Part shown: positions 24,233 to 36,037 of the stretch, piece by piece | How positions within the stretch are numbered: position 1 is the stretch's first letter | How the letters are laid out: each line of letters begins with the position of its first letter | NCBI GenBank assembly: GCA_018432935.1 | Contig: JAHDSF010000017.1 | Span: forward strand, 62,001-126,000 | Direction of reading: 5' to 3' | Source: Rhodospirillales bacterium | GTDB taxonomy: Bacteria; Pseudomonadota; Alphaproteobacteria; Rhodospirillales; Shumkoniaceae | DNA length: 64,000 bases | Position numbers and translations under genes: made by a program | The notes under the pieces: model-generated | What the model was told of the DNA's origin: nothing | The model's database searches: none | What the model saw: only the letters and a program-made list of their open reading frames with translations

Positions 24233-25144
24233 ATGACCGCAGGCAACTTCACGGGCGTCCTTGTCCCCGCCCTCACGCCGTTCAGATCCGACCTCTCTCC
24301 CGATCGCCAGCGCTTCGCCGCCCACTGCAAGTGGCTGCTGAAGCAGGGGGCCGACGGGCTCGCCATCTTCGGCACCACCAGCGAGGCCAACTCGATGGCG
24401 GCCGACGAGCGGATGGAACTGCTCGACTTCGTCATCGAGAGCGGCGTCCCGGCGGCGAAGCTGATGCCCGGCACCGGCGCCTGCGCGATCACCGACAGCA
24501 TCCGCCTCACCAAGCATGCCACCGACCGCGGCTGCGGCGGCGTCCTCATGCTGCCGCCGTTCTACTACAAGGGCGTGAGCGACGCCGGACTGTACGCCAA
24601 CTTCTCCGAGGTCATCCAGCGGGTCGGCTCGCCCAAGCTGAAGGTCTACCTCTACCACATCCCGCCGCAGGCGGTGACGCCGATCTCGCTCGCCCTGATC
24701 GGCATGTTGCGCAAGGACTACCCGACCACCGTCGTCGGTCTCAAGGACAGCTCCGGCGACTGGAACAACACTTCGGCCGTGCTCAAGGAGTTTCCCGATT
24801 TCGACGTCTTCCCCGGATCCGAGCTGTTCCTGCTGCAAGGCCTGCGGGCCGGCGGCCAGGGCTGCATCACGGCGACCGGCAACGTCAATCCGGCCGGCAT
24901 CCGCAAGGTCTACGAGAACTGGAAGACGGCCGAGGCCGACGCCCTGCAGGCGCGCATCGACGCCGTCCGCAAGACCATCCAGGCGTTCCCGATGGTGCCG
25001 TCCCTCAAGCGCCTGATCGCCCACTTCCACGACGACGCCGAGTGGGTGCATGTGCGGCCGCCGATGGTGAAGCTGGGCGACGACAAGTGGCAGAAACTGC
25101 TGGCCGAGTTGAACGCGGTGGGTTTCGCGGTGGCGCCGAAGTAG
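24233..25144 (+). CDS. DapA-superfamily lyase (dihydrodipicolinate synthase/NAL family)
   Basis: A 303-residue class I aldolase-type TIM barrel. The oxo-acid binding motif is GTTSEA (standing in for GTTGE), the catalytic Tyr is in LYHIPP, and the Schiff-base Lys is in VVGLKDSSGDW. True DapA would be expected near lysine genes; here the partner is a sugar-acid dehydratase, so a 2-keto-3-deoxy-sugar-acid aldolase or dehydratase is more likely. If it is an aldolase on a C5 acid, products would be pyruvate and glycolaldehyde, and the latter could feed glyoxylate to the Gcl-like enzyme. This link is inferred. Confidence 0.85.
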   Translation: MTAGNFTGVLVPALTPFRSDLSPDRQRFAAHCKWLLKQGADGLAIFGTTSEANSMAADERMELLDFVIESGVPAAKLMPGTGACAITDSIRLTKHATDRGCGGVLMLPPFYYKGVSDAGLYANFSEVIQRVGSPKLKVYLYHIPPQAVTPISLALIGMLRKDYPTTVVGLKDSSGDWNNTSAVLKEFPDFDVFPGSELFLLQGLRAGGQGCITATGNVNPAGIRKVYENWKTAEADALQARIDAVRKTIQAFPMVPSLKRLIAHFHDDAEWVHVRPPMVKLGDDKWQKLLAELNAVGFAVAPK

Positions 25145-25168
25145 CGCTGCGCCGGAACGCCAGCAGGC

Positions 25169-25194
25169 GGGGCCTCGTCCCACGACGGGGCCCC
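25169..25194. terminator. Hairpin between convergent lyase and rodA genes
   Basis: An 11-base-pair stem (25169-25179 with 25184-25194, one G.U wobble) with a 4-base loop lies between two gene ends. The T-tract is weak on both strands, so efficiency is uncertain; it may serve both directions. Confidence 0.5.
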
Positions 25195-25199
25195 TTGCG

Positions 25200-26354
25200 T
25201 CAGAAGTCCTCGGAAAGGCCGCGGCGGCCGAAAGCGACGTCGCGATGCACGTAAACGCACATCACCAGCCCGAGCCCGAACAGGAGGCTGAGCATGGCCG
25301 TGCCGCCGTAGGACACCAGCGGCAGCGGAATGCCGACCACCGGGATCAGCCCCATCACCATGGCGATGTTGATGAAGACGTAGAGGAAGAACGTCGTCGT
25401 CATGCCGAGGCCGAGAAGCCGCCCGAACTGGCTGCGCGAGCGCATCGAAATCGCGTAGCCGTAGATGAACAGAAGCGCATACAGACTGAGCAGGACGACG
25501 CCGCCGATCATCCCGAATTCCTCGGCCAGCATGGTGAAGATGAAGTCGGTCTGCATCTCGGGCAGGAAGCTGAGATGGCTCTGCGTCCCCTGCAGGAAGC
25601 CCTTGCCCGCGATGCCGCCGGAGCCTAGCGCGATCTGCGACTGGATGATGTGATAGCCGGAGCCGAGGGGATCGTTTTCGGGATTGATGAACGTCAGCAC
25701 CCGCTTCTTCTGGTAGTCGTGAAGGAAGTTCCATGCAAGCGGGACGGCGCCGAGCCCGAGGCCGCCGAAGACGACGAACTTCCAGATCTTGACCCCGGCC
25801 AGGAACAGCACGGTCACCCCGACCGCCATCAGCATGACCGCGGTCCCGAGGTCGGGTTGGCGAAGCACGAGACCGACCGGGGCCAGGATCATCAGCACCG
25901 GCGGGATCAACCATGCGAGGCGCCCCACCTCTTCCGGCGAACGGCAATGGAAATAGCGCGCCAGCGACAGCGCGATCGCGATCTTCATCACCTCGGAGGG
26001 CTGCAGCGAGATGATGCCGACGTCGAGCCAGCGGCGCGCCCCCATCCCGATGTCGCCCATGATCTCGACGCCCACCAGCAGCACGAAGGCGACGAAGTAG
26101 ATCACGTAGGCATAGCGGAACCAGATCCGGATGTCGGTGACGGCTACCGCCACCAGCAGCCCGATGCCGACCACGAAACGCACCATCTGCCGGTCGGCCC
26201 AGGGGTCGAGGCTGCCGTTCGCCGCCGAGTACAGCATGGCGAAGCCGACGCTGGCGGTCGCCGTCAGCAGCAGCACGAACACCCAATGGATCTGCCAGAT
26301 CTTTGACCACAGCGACGGTTTGGGCTCGTGAATGCGGCGAAGCGGAACCATCAT
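25200..26354 (-). CDS. rodA: Peptidoglycan glycosyltransferase RodA
   Basis: SEDS-family polymerase of lateral-wall peptidoglycan, 384 residues with about ten membrane helices. Family signatures are ARRWLDVGIISLQPSE, RQPDLGTA, NPENDPLGSGYHIIQSQIALGSGG, and the terminal GIPLPLVSYGG. It works with PBP2, whose gene lies just upstream with an ATGA overlap. It is last in the mreBCD-mrdA-rodA group. Confidence 0.96.
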   Translation of the reverse strand: MMVPLRRIHEPKPSLWSKIWQIHWVFVLLLTATASVGFAMLYSAANGSLDPWADRQMVRFVVGIGLLVAVAVTDIRIWFRYAYVIYFVAFVLLVGVEIMGDIGMGARRWLDVGIISLQPSEVMKIAIALSLARYFHCRSPEEVGRLAWLIPPVLMILAPVGLVLRQPDLGTAVMLMAVGVTVLFLAGVKIWKFVVFGGLGLGAVPLAWNFLHDYQKKRVLTFINPENDPLGSGYHIIQSQIALGSGGIAGKGFLQGTQSHLSFLPEMQTDFIFTMLAEEFGMIGGVVLLSLYALLFIYGYAISMRSRSQFGRLLGLGMTTTFFLYVFINIAMVMGLIPVVGIPLPLVSYGGTAMLSLLFGLGLVMCVYVHRDVAFGRRGLSEDF

Positions 26355-28237
26355 CCCACCTTCTTGCGCGGCTCTTGCTCGGCCTGCGGACCGGCCGGCG
26401 TGCTGTCACGGAGCTGCGTGCGCAACAGGATGTCGCGGGCGATCGGCGCCGCGGTGGTCGAGCCGCCGCCGCCGTGCTGGACCAGCACCGAGACCGCATA
26501 GCGCGGGTTGTCGATCGGCGCAAACCCGACGAAAACGGCGTGGTCCCGCTGCTCCCACGGCAGGTCCTCGTTCTTCTTGACCCCGGTGTCGCGCTCGCTC
26601 TTGGTGATGCGGCGCACCTGCGAGGTTCCGGTCTTGCCGCCCATCTCGAAGCCGGGCTCCTTGATGCGCGCCCGCTTGGCGGTGCCGTTGGGCGAATTGA
26701 CGACGTCGATCATCCCCTGCACCACCAGCTTCAGGAATTGCGGGTTGATGCCGAGGCTCTCCGGCTCGGGCCGATTGCGGGCGGTGACGCCGTTCGGCGT
26801 CACCAGGTCGCGGGTCAGGTGGGGCACCACCTTGTAGCCGCCGTTGACCAGGCGGGCGGTCATGATCGCAAGCTGCAGCGGCGTCGTCAGCACGTAGCCC
26901 TGGCCGATCGCCGCGATCAGCGTCTCACCCTTGTGCCACGGCTGCTTGAACGCCTTCTGCTTCCACGCGCGGGTCGGGATGATCCCGGCTTGCTCGTTGG
27001 GCAGATCGATGCCGAGCTTCTTGCCGAAGCCGAACTTCTCGGCGTACTCGGCGATGCGGTCGATGTTCATCCGCTTCGCCACCTCGTAGAAGAAGACATC
27101 GCACGAATGGACGAGGGCGCCGTGGACGTCCAGGAAGCCGTGGCCGCCCTTCTTCCAGCAGTGGAACCTGGCGCTGCCAAGCGAAACATGGCCGCCGCAG
27201 CCGAAGCGGGTCGACGGCGTAATGGTGCCGGTCTCGAGCGCAGCCAACGCCACCATCGGCTTGAAGGTGGAGCCCGGCGGATACTGCCCTCCCACCGCCT
27301 TATTGACCAGCGGCGTCATCTTGTCGGTCGAGAGCGTCGACCACTCGTCGGGAGTGAGGCCGCGGTTGAACGCGTTGGGATCGAAGCCGGGGGTCGAGGC
27401 GAGGGCAAGGATCTCGCCATTGCGCACGTCGACCACCACTGCCGCCGCGCTCTCTTCGGTCAGCCGCTCGCTCACGTATTTCTGAAGCTCGAGATCGATG
27501 GTCAGCGCCACTTCCGCGCCAGGCTGGCCTTCGTTGCGCTCCAGCTCGCGGATCACGCGGCCGAAGGCGTTGACCTCGACCTGGCTGGTGCCGCCGGTGC
27601 CGCGCAGGGTGAGGTCGTAGACCTTCTCCACCCCGGACTTGCCGATGCGAAAGCCGGGCAGCTCCAGCAAGGGGTCGCCGGTAAGGTCGCGGTCCGCCAC
27701 CGCGGCGACGTAACCCAGCACATGGGACGTCACCTCGGGATGGGTGTAGTAGCGGGTCTGGCCGACCTCGATCGAGATCCCCGGAAGGTCGGGAGCGTTG
27801 ACTTCGATCCGCGCGACCTCGTCCCACTCCAGATTCTCGCGCACCGTCACTGGAACGAACTTCCGCCGGCGTTGCAGCTCGCGGAAGATGCGCCGCCGTT
27901 CGTTCTCGTTGACCTCGATGATGCGGCCCAGGTTGTCGAGGACGGTCTCGACGTCGCTCAGATGCTTGGCCGCCTGCTCGGCGACCAGCACCACCCGATA
28001 GTTCTGCTCGTTGACGGCCAAGGGCTGGCCATAGCGGTCGACGATCCTGCCGCGCGGCGGCGCAAGCAGCAGCAGGTTGATCCGGTTGTCCTCGGCCAGC
28101 GTGTGGTAGCGGTCGGACTCCAGGACCTGCAGGTAGTACATGCGGCCGACCAGCGTCGACAGCAGCACCGTCTTGCCGGCGCCCAGGAACAAGGCTCGTC
28201 GCGTGAACAGCTTCGACCGGTCGCCGTCGCGGTGCAT
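26351..28237 (-). CDS. mrdA: Penicillin-binding protein 2 (transpeptidase)
   Basis: Cross-linking enzyme of the elongasome, 628 residues, anchored by one N-terminal helix (about 14-32). The dimerisation domain carries RGRIVDRYGQPLA. Transpeptidase motifs are STFK (active-site Ser), SCD in place of the usual SxN motif as in other PBP2 proteins, and KTGTSQ. The C-terminus is a charged tail (QAEQEPRKK). Starts one base after mreD ends and overlaps rodA. Confidence 0.96.
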   Translation of the reverse strand: MHRDGDRSKLFTRRALFLGAGKTVLLSTLVGRMYYLQVLESDRYHTLAEDNRINLLLLAPPRGRIVDRYGQPLAVNEQNYRVVLVAEQAAKHLSDVETVLDNLGRIIEVNENERRRIFRELQRRRKFVPVTVRENLEWDEVARIEVNAPDLPGISIEVGQTRYYTHPEVTSHVLGYVAAVADRDLTGDPLLELPGFRIGKSGVEKVYDLTLRGTGGTSQVEVNAFGRVIRELERNEGQPGAEVALTIDLELQKYVSERLTEESAAAVVVDVRNGEILALASTPGFDPNAFNRGLTPDEWSTLSTDKMTPLVNKAVGGQYPPGSTFKPMVALAALETGTITPSTRFGCGGHVSLGSARFHCWKKGGHGFLDVHGALVHSCDVFFYEVAKRMNIDRIAEYAEKFGFGKKLGIDLPNEQAGIIPTRAWKQKAFKQPWHKGETLIAAIGQGYVLTTPLQLAIMTARLVNGGYKVVPHLTRDLVTPNGVTARNRPEPESLGINPQFLKLVVQGMIDVVNSPNGTAKRARIKEPGFEMGGKTGTSQVRRITKSERDTGVKKNEDLPWEQRDHAVFVGFAPIDNPRYAVSVLVQHGGGGSTTAAPIARDILLRTQLRDSTPAGPQAEQEPRKKVG

Positions 28238-28238
28238 C

Positions 28239-28754
28239 TCAGTCCGCTCTCTGGAACGCCTGCTGCCACAGCAGCAGGATCCACGCCAGGATCGGGAACG
28301 TCCCGACCGTCATCACGTATTGGAAGAACGCGACCCGCGTCTCCATCAGCGTCGCATTCAATCCGGACATCAGGACCCAGGTCTCGACGGCCCCGCCGAA
28401 CGCGGCAAGGGCGAACCCAAGCCAGTAGATGGCGAACGACTTGCCCATGAAGAAACGCCTCTGGGCGCCGAGGATGCCGAACACGCTGACGAACACCAGC
28501 GCGTGCACGCCAAGAGGGAACCCCGTCAGCAGGTCGTGGAACACGCCGATCAGGAAGACTGCGGCCATCGGCATCATGACGGGCCGGTAGATCGCAAAAT
28601 GGTACACCGCCATCAATGGCAGCACCGGAACCACCCTCGCCAGGGCAGGAACGTGCAGGGGCACCGCGTTCAGGATCACCAGCGCAAAGGTGATGCCCAA
28701 CGGAGTCAACTGTCTGGCGAGAACATCCAGCCGCTGCCAGATCGTCGGCTTCAT
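28239..28754 (-). CDS. mreD: Rod-shape-determining protein MreD
   Basis: Small inner-membrane protein of 171 residues with about five hydrophobic segments; the family is poorly conserved, and the assignment leans on size, topology and position between mreC and mrdA. The segment VFLIGVFHDLLTGFPLGVHAL matches the best-conserved MreD region. The start overlaps the mreC stop (ATGA). Confidence 0.92.
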   Translation of the reverse strand: MKPTIWQRLDVLARQLTPLGITFALVILNAVPLHVPALARVVPVLPLMAVYHFAIYRPVMMPMAAVFLIGVFHDLLTGFPLGVHALVFVSVFGILGAQRRFFMGKSFAIYWLGFALAAFGGAVETWVLMSGLNATLMETRVAFFQYVMTVGTFPILAWILLLWQQAFQRAD

Positions 28755-29638
28755 GGGCTGGTCCGCGGCCCTTCCGGCATGAACTTCTGGGGAAGCTGCA
28801 GAATCCCGGTCAGTCCGAGATCGATGATGCGGACGTACTCAAGCCGGTCGTAGTTGACGTACGGCTGCACCACGATTCCGCTGTCGCTGACTGCGGTCAC
28901 CATGCCGACCGGCACCCCGGGCGGGAACGCGCCGCCGTGGCCCGACGTGACGATGCGATCGCCAGGCGACACCAGCGCCCCCTGGGGCAGGTGGATCAGC
29001 CGTGGCCGATTGGTGTTGTCCCCGGCCAGGATCGCGCGGACCCGCGAATGCTCGACCACTACCGGTATCCGCGAGTTGAGGTCGGTGATGAGCAGAACCC
29101 GTGCCGAGCGCCCCCCCACCACGTCGGTACGGCCGACCAGGCCGGCCTCGGTGACGACGGCCTGACCGGGACGCACGCCGCTGTTGGTGCCGGCGTTGAC
29201 CAGGAAACTCTGCGCGTAGGCGCCGCCGTGATCGGCGATCACGCGCCCGCTGATGAACGTCCCCGGACGCTCGGGCGCAAACTGGAGCAGGCTGCGCAGC
29301 TGCGCGTTCTCGGTTTCCAGCCGGCGCGCCGCCGCTTGCCATTGCAGGAGGGTCGCGTTGTCCTCGCGCAGACGCTTGTTCTCCTCGTAGAGCGCGATCA
29401 TCGATTCCGCCCGCAATACCCAGTCGGCCGCCGTGGCGACCGGTCGGGACAGGGCATCCAGGATCGGCGCCACCGCATCGGTGACGTTGGCGCGCAGCCG
29501 CTCGACCAGCAGCGCGTCGGCCTTGCCCAGCATCATCAGGCCAAAGGCCGCCAACACCAAGCCCAGATAGGCGAAGCGCTGGGCGAAGCCACGGATCGGC
29601 GCAGCGAGGCGGTTAACCGGCCGCATTCTCTCGTTCAC
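28751..29638 (-). CDS. mreC: Rod-shape-determining protein MreC
   Basis: Periplasmic scaffold of the elongasome, 295 residues: N-terminal membrane anchor (about 19-37), coiled coil (about 75-115), and beta-rich C-terminal domains with GRVIADHGGAY, VTEAGLVGRTDVVG and GDRIVTSGHGGAFPPGVPVG. The frame starts with GTG at 29638, preceded by a modest GGGGGCTA; an ATG four codons later is the alternative. A 99-base gap, partly AT-rich, separates it from mreB. Confidence 0.94.
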   Translation of the reverse strand: MNERMRPVNRLAAPIRGFAQRFAYLGLVLAAFGLMMLGKADALLVERLRANVTDAVAPILDALSRPVATAADWVLRAESMIALYEENKRLREDNATLLQWQAAARRLETENAQLRSLLQFAPERPGTFISGRVIADHGGAYAQSFLVNAGTNSGVRPGQAVVTEAGLVGRTDVVGGRSARVLLITDLNSRIPVVVEHSRVRAILAGDNTNRPRLIHLPQGALVSPGDRIVTSGHGGAFPPGVPVGMVTAVSDSGIVVQPYVNYDRLEYVRIIDLGLTGILQLPQKFMPEGPRTSP

Positions 29639-29737
29639 GGTAGCCCCCGAATATCACGGGCGGGGGGAGCGTCGCCCGCACAAGAGCTTAACCAAGAAAA
29701 AGTTAATATCCAATAACCCGGATAGCGCCGGCAGCCG

Positions 29738-30874
<1,137 letters not shown>

Positions 30875-31041
30875 CTAGTTAGAAAGCGCGATCGACACGG
30901 TTTTCTCCCGCTTGACTGGCATTTTGTTGCTGGCACTCGCGCGAACCTTCGCCGGGCCCGCCGAGCGCCGGCATCCGCCGGGTCCCCGTCCCTCTCCGAG
31001 TCGCGCCCTGCCCTCCGGCGCCTATGCCACGGTGCCGCCCC

Positions 31042-31368
31042 TCAGTCCCCGCCAAGATCGCGAAGCGCCCGTGCGACCTCGCGACGCACCTCCTCCGGTT
31101 GCGCCTCGACGGCGCGCGCCAGCGTCTTCAAGCCGCGGCGCAGCCCGTAGACCTGGTCCATCAGCGACAGCACGACCGGCACTGCCTCGTCGTTCACCTG
31201 AAGATGCTGTCGCAAATGGCAGACCAGACGCACGCGCGCAACGTCGATCTCGTCGAAGCCGCCGTCCACGCCCGGTCGCACCCATCCATCGCGGATCCAC
31301 GCCCGCAGCCGCCGAACCGTGATTCCGCCGCCCACTGTGGCAACGACCTCACGCTCGCTGAGCGTCAT
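31042..31368 (-). CDS. cbpM: Chaperone modulator CbpM
   Basis: A 108-residue protein with a MerR-like winged-helix fold (TVRRLRAWIRDGWVRP) followed by a helical region (LRQHLQVNDEAVPVVLSLMDQVYGLRRGL). CbpM binds and inhibits the J-domain protein CbpA. It is coupled to cbpA by an ATGA overlap, the usual arrangement. The ATG at 31368 is favoured over the longer open frame because of this overlap and because the protein then starts at the conserved MTLSEREV. Confidence 0.88.
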   Translation of the reverse strand: MTLSEREVVATVGGGITVRRLRAWIRDGWVRPGVDGGFDEIDVARVRLVCHLRQHLQVNDEAVPVVLSLMDQVYGLRRGLKTLARAVEAQPEEVRREVARALRDLGGD

Positions 31369-32282
31369 CGCGTCCTCGTCCCCGCACGGGGGTCGTAGGG
31401 ATGGCGGGCGCGCCACTCCTTCATGAACGACTCAAGATCACTGTCGACGTTCGCCGGCAACACAACCTTGATGCGCACGAGTTGGTCTCCCGTGCCGCCC
31501 CGCCCTTTGACGCCGCGCCCGCGCAGCCGCAGCGTATGTCCGCTGCTCGTTCCTCGCGGGATCGTCACGCTGACCGGACCGCTGATGGTCGGCACCTCGA
31601 CCTTGCCCCCCAAGACCGCCTCGTCCAGCGAGACCGGCAGTTCGACGAGGATGTCGTTACCCTGGCGGTCGAACATCGCATGCGGCTTCACCGCCACCTC
31701 GACGTAGGCGTCGCCCGCGGGCCTGCCCCCCGCTCCCGGCACTCCCTGCCCACGCAGACGGAGAGTCTCCCCGTCGGCGGTGCCGGGCGGGATCGTGAGG
31801 TCGAGCGAACGACCATCCGGCAGCGTTACCCGCCGCGAGGCCCCGTTGACGGCATCGAGGAAGTCCAGCTCGAGCTGATAGCGCACGTCGCCACCACGCC
31901 CGCGCGGCCCTGCGCGGCCGCCACGGGCCTGGCCGAACAGATCCGAGAACAGCCCGGACAGGTCCTCGAAGTCGGAGAAGCCCGCAGACGACGCGTAACG
32001 CCGGCCGCCCGGGCCGGCATCGGCGTACTCGCGATAGAACCGCTGCTGGGGCTGCTCGGCGCCGCTGGCATCAATCTCGCCGCGGTCGAACCGGGCCCGC
32101 TTGTCGGGATCGTTGAGAAGATCGTAGGCCACCGAAATCGCCTTGAATCGGCTCTCGGCGTCCTTGTTGCCGGGGTTGAGATCTGGATGCCATTGCTTGG
32201 CCAGACGGCGGTACGCCTTCCGGACGTCCTCCGGCGAGGCGTCGCGCTTCACGCCCAGCACGCTGTAAGGGTCCGTAGCCAC
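31365..32282 (-). CDS. cbpA: J-domain co-chaperone CbpA
   Basis: DnaJ-like partner of DnaK, 305 residues. The J-domain (about 4-66) contains the HPD triad in WHPDLNPGNK. A Gly/Arg-rich linker follows (about 115-135), then two beta-barrel substrate-binding domains (LTIPPGTADGETLRLRGQG; VTIPRGTSSGHTLRLRGRG). There is no zinc-finger region, which separates it from DnaJ. The GTG at 32282 starts MATDPYSVLGV and is preceded by CGAGG; the open frame extends nine codons further. Confidence 0.92.
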   Translation of the reverse strand: MATDPYSVLGVKRDASPEDVRKAYRRLAKQWHPDLNPGNKDAESRFKAISVAYDLLNDPDKRARFDRGEIDASGAEQPQQRFYREYADAGPGGRRYASSAGFSDFEDLSGLFSDLFGQARGGRAGPRGRGGDVRYQLELDFLDAVNGASRRVTLPDGRSLDLTIPPGTADGETLRLRGQGVPGAGGRPAGDAYVEVAVKPHAMFDRQGNDILVELPVSLDEAVLGGKVEVPTISGPVSVTIPRGTSSGHTLRLRGRGVKGRGGTGDQLVRIKVVLPANVDSDLESFMKEWRARHPYDPRAGTRTR

Positions 32283-32392
32283 TGTCTGAACCTCGTCCGT
32301 GTCGACCAAAGTTCACCGGAGCCGTTCAGAGAACCTGCTCCGTCACCTTTGAGATAACGCGTTGCGGAGGAACGGCAACGGCGCGCCCGACG

Positions 32393-32424
32393 AAAACGGG
32401 GGCGGCGCGTGACGCCGCCCCCGT
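32393..32424 (-). terminator. Strong terminator of the ilv genes
   Basis: A perfect 12-base-pair GC-rich stem (32396-32407 with 32413-32424) with a 5-base loop ends, read leftward, in TTTT. It lies about 70 bases past the ilvC stop and insulates ilvC from cbpA. Confidence 0.85.
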
Positions 32425-32492
32425 CTGCTTTGCTCCGGGCCGGCCTTCCGGGCCCGGCTGGCTCCGGCTTGCCGCCGGGGCGCCCACCGCGA

Positions 32493-34081
<1,589 letters not shown>

Positions 34082-34176
34082 GGTCTCAACTCCTGCTTCG
34101 AGGGCGCGCGCGGGCCGAGACCCCGCGCGCATCCCCCCATTGCCCCTGCGAAGCGCCGGAGGCGCCGGTGCCGGGC

Positions 34177-35949
34177 TCAGACCAGCACCATGCCCTCCGC
34201 CGAGCCCTCGTCCGTATCGTCAGCCTCGCCCGCGCCCAGGATGATCTCGTTGTGGGCCGCCCCCGCCGGGATCATCGGGAACACGTTCTCGCGCGGATCG
34301 GTCAGGATCTCGACGACCACCGGCCCGGGATGGGCCAGCATCGCCGCGATTACGTCGTCGACCTCCTCCGGCTTGGTCGCCCGCAGCCCCTTGATGCCGT
34401 AGGCGTCGGCCAGCTTGACGAAGTCCGGCTTCTGCTCGAGCACGCTCTCCGACAGCCGGTCCTCGTAGAACATCTCCTGCCACTGGCGCACCATGCCGAG
34501 AGTGTTGTTGCGCAGGATGAAGACCTTGACCGGCTGCTTGTAGGCCTCGATGGTGCCGAGTTCCTGGATGTTCATCTGCAGCGAGGCTTCGCTGGTGACG
34601 ACCACGCAGGTGGCCTTGGGATGGGCGAACTGGGCGCCCATCGCCGCCGGCATGCCGTAGCCCATGGTGCCAAGGCCGCCCGAGGTCAGCCAATGGTTTG
34701 GCTGCTCGAAGCCGATGTACTGGGCCGCCCACATCTGGTGCTGACCGACGTCGGTGGCGACATAGGACTCGCGGTCCTTGAGGTGGTGGAAAAGCCGTTC
34801 GATCGCGTACTGCGGCTTGGTGAGCGTCGAGCCGTTGCCGTTGGGCTTGTAGCGCAGGCACTTGCGACCCCGCCACTCTTCGATCTGGACCCACCAGGCC
34901 TTCAACGCCTTGGCATCGATTCGCGAGCGCGTCTCCTGCCATTCGGCGACGATGTCCTCCAGCACCGCCATCACGTCGCCAACTATCGCGACGTCGACCA
35001 GCACGTTCTTGTTGATCGACGAGGGATCGATGTCGATGTGGATCTTCTTCGCCCCCGGCGCGAACGCCGACAGCTTGCCGGTGACGCGGTCGTCGAACCG
35101 GGCCCCGACCGCCAGCATGACGTCGCAGTCGTGCATCGCCAGGTTGGCCTCGTACGTTCCATGCATGCCCAGCATGCCGAGGAACTGCGGGTCCGACGCC
35201 GGAAAGGCGCCCAGCCCCATCAGGGTGAGGGTGCACGGGGCGCCGGTCATACGGGTCAGGCGGGTCAGCAGCGCCGAGGCTTCCGGCCCCGAGTTGATGA
35301 CCCCGCCGCCGGCGTAGACGATCGGCCTCTTGGCCGCGGCCAGCAGCTTGACCGCACGTTGAATCGCAGCGCGTTCGCCCTTGACCCGCGGCTTGTAGGT
35401 GCGGTGCTTGACCTTGTCGGCACTGACGTAGGCACCCTTGCCGACCGCGACGTCCTTGGGCAGGTCGATCAGCACCGGCCCCGGCCGGCCGCTGCGCGCG
35501 ACGTAGAACGCCTCGTGCAGGACACGGGCAAGGTCGTTGACGTCCTTGACCAGGTAGTTGTGCTTGGTGCACGAGCGGGTGATGCCGGTGGTGTCCGCCT
35601 CCTGGAAGGCGTCGTTGCCGATCAACTGGGTCGGGACCTGGCCGGCGATGCAGACGAGCGGGATCGAATCCATCAAGGCATCGGTCAGACCGGTCACGGT
35701 GTTGGTCGCCCCGGGACCGGAGGTCACGATCACCACGCCCACCTTGTTGGTCGAGCGCGCATACCCCTCCGCCGCGTGGACCGCCGCCTGCTCGTGGCGC
35801 ACCAGGACGTGGCGCAGGAAGTTCTGCTTGTAGATCTCGTCGTAGAGCGGAAGGGTTACGCCGCCCGGATACCCGAATACGACCTCTACGCCCTGATCCT
35901 TCAGGGCTTTCAGGACGATTTCGGCACCCGAGAACACTTCCTTCGACAT
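34177..35949 (-). CDS. ilvB: Acetolactate synthase large (catalytic) subunit
   Basis: ThDP-, FAD- and Mg-dependent enzyme of branched-chain amino acid synthesis, 590 residues. The catalytic Glu is in RHEQAAVHAAEG, and the family opening FGYPGG, TSGPGATN and AGQVPT are present. The middle FAD domain has LTLMGLGAFPASDP and GARFDDRVTG. The C-terminal ThDP domain has a short variant around SEASLQMNIQELGT instead of the textbook GDGSF; ILRNNTLGMVRQWQE follows. A leader attenuator was not evident in the 88-base gap to miaA. Confidence 0.95.
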   Translation of the reverse strand: MSKEVFSGAEIVLKALKDQGVEVVFGYPGGVTLPLYDEIYKQNFLRHVLVRHEQAAVHAAEGYARSTNKVGVVIVTSGPGATNTVTGLTDALMDSIPLVCIAGQVPTQLIGNDAFQEADTTGITRSCTKHNYLVKDVNDLARVLHEAFYVARSGRPGPVLIDLPKDVAVGKGAYVSADKVKHRTYKPRVKGERAAIQRAVKLLAAAKRPIVYAGGGVINSGPEASALLTRLTRMTGAPCTLTLMGLGAFPASDPQFLGMLGMHGTYEANLAMHDCDVMLAVGARFDDRVTGKLSAFAPGAKKIHIDIDPSSINKNVLVDVAIVGDVMAVLEDIVAEWQETRSRIDAKALKAWWVQIEEWRGRKCLRYKPNGNGSTLTKPQYAIERLFHHLKDRESYVATDVGQHQMWAAQYIGFEQPNHWLTSGGLGTMGYGMPAAMGAQFAHPKATCVVVTSEASLQMNIQELGTIEAYKQPVKVFILRNNTLGMVRQWQEMFYEDRLSESVLEQKPDFVKLADAYGIKGLRATKPEEVDDVIAAMLAHPGPVVVEILTDPRENVFPMIPAGAAHNEIILGAGEADDTDEGSAEGMVLV

Positions 35950-36037
35950 AACTCCTCTCCTTGCTGTGGTCGCCGGACCGAACGCCCGGACAACGGCGCG
36001 GCCGGGTCGCCCCGGCGCGGAAAAGGAACCTATTCGT

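Noticed and set aside
26303-28450. 715-codon open frame on the + strand opposite mrdA
   Set aside because: Antisense to a clear PBP2 with all catalytic motifs; no ribosome site or domain supports it.
30912-31322. Small rightward open frame starting with a hydrophobic stretch between mreB and cbpM
   Set aside because: It begins with TTG, lacks a ribosome site and runs into the antisense of cbpM.
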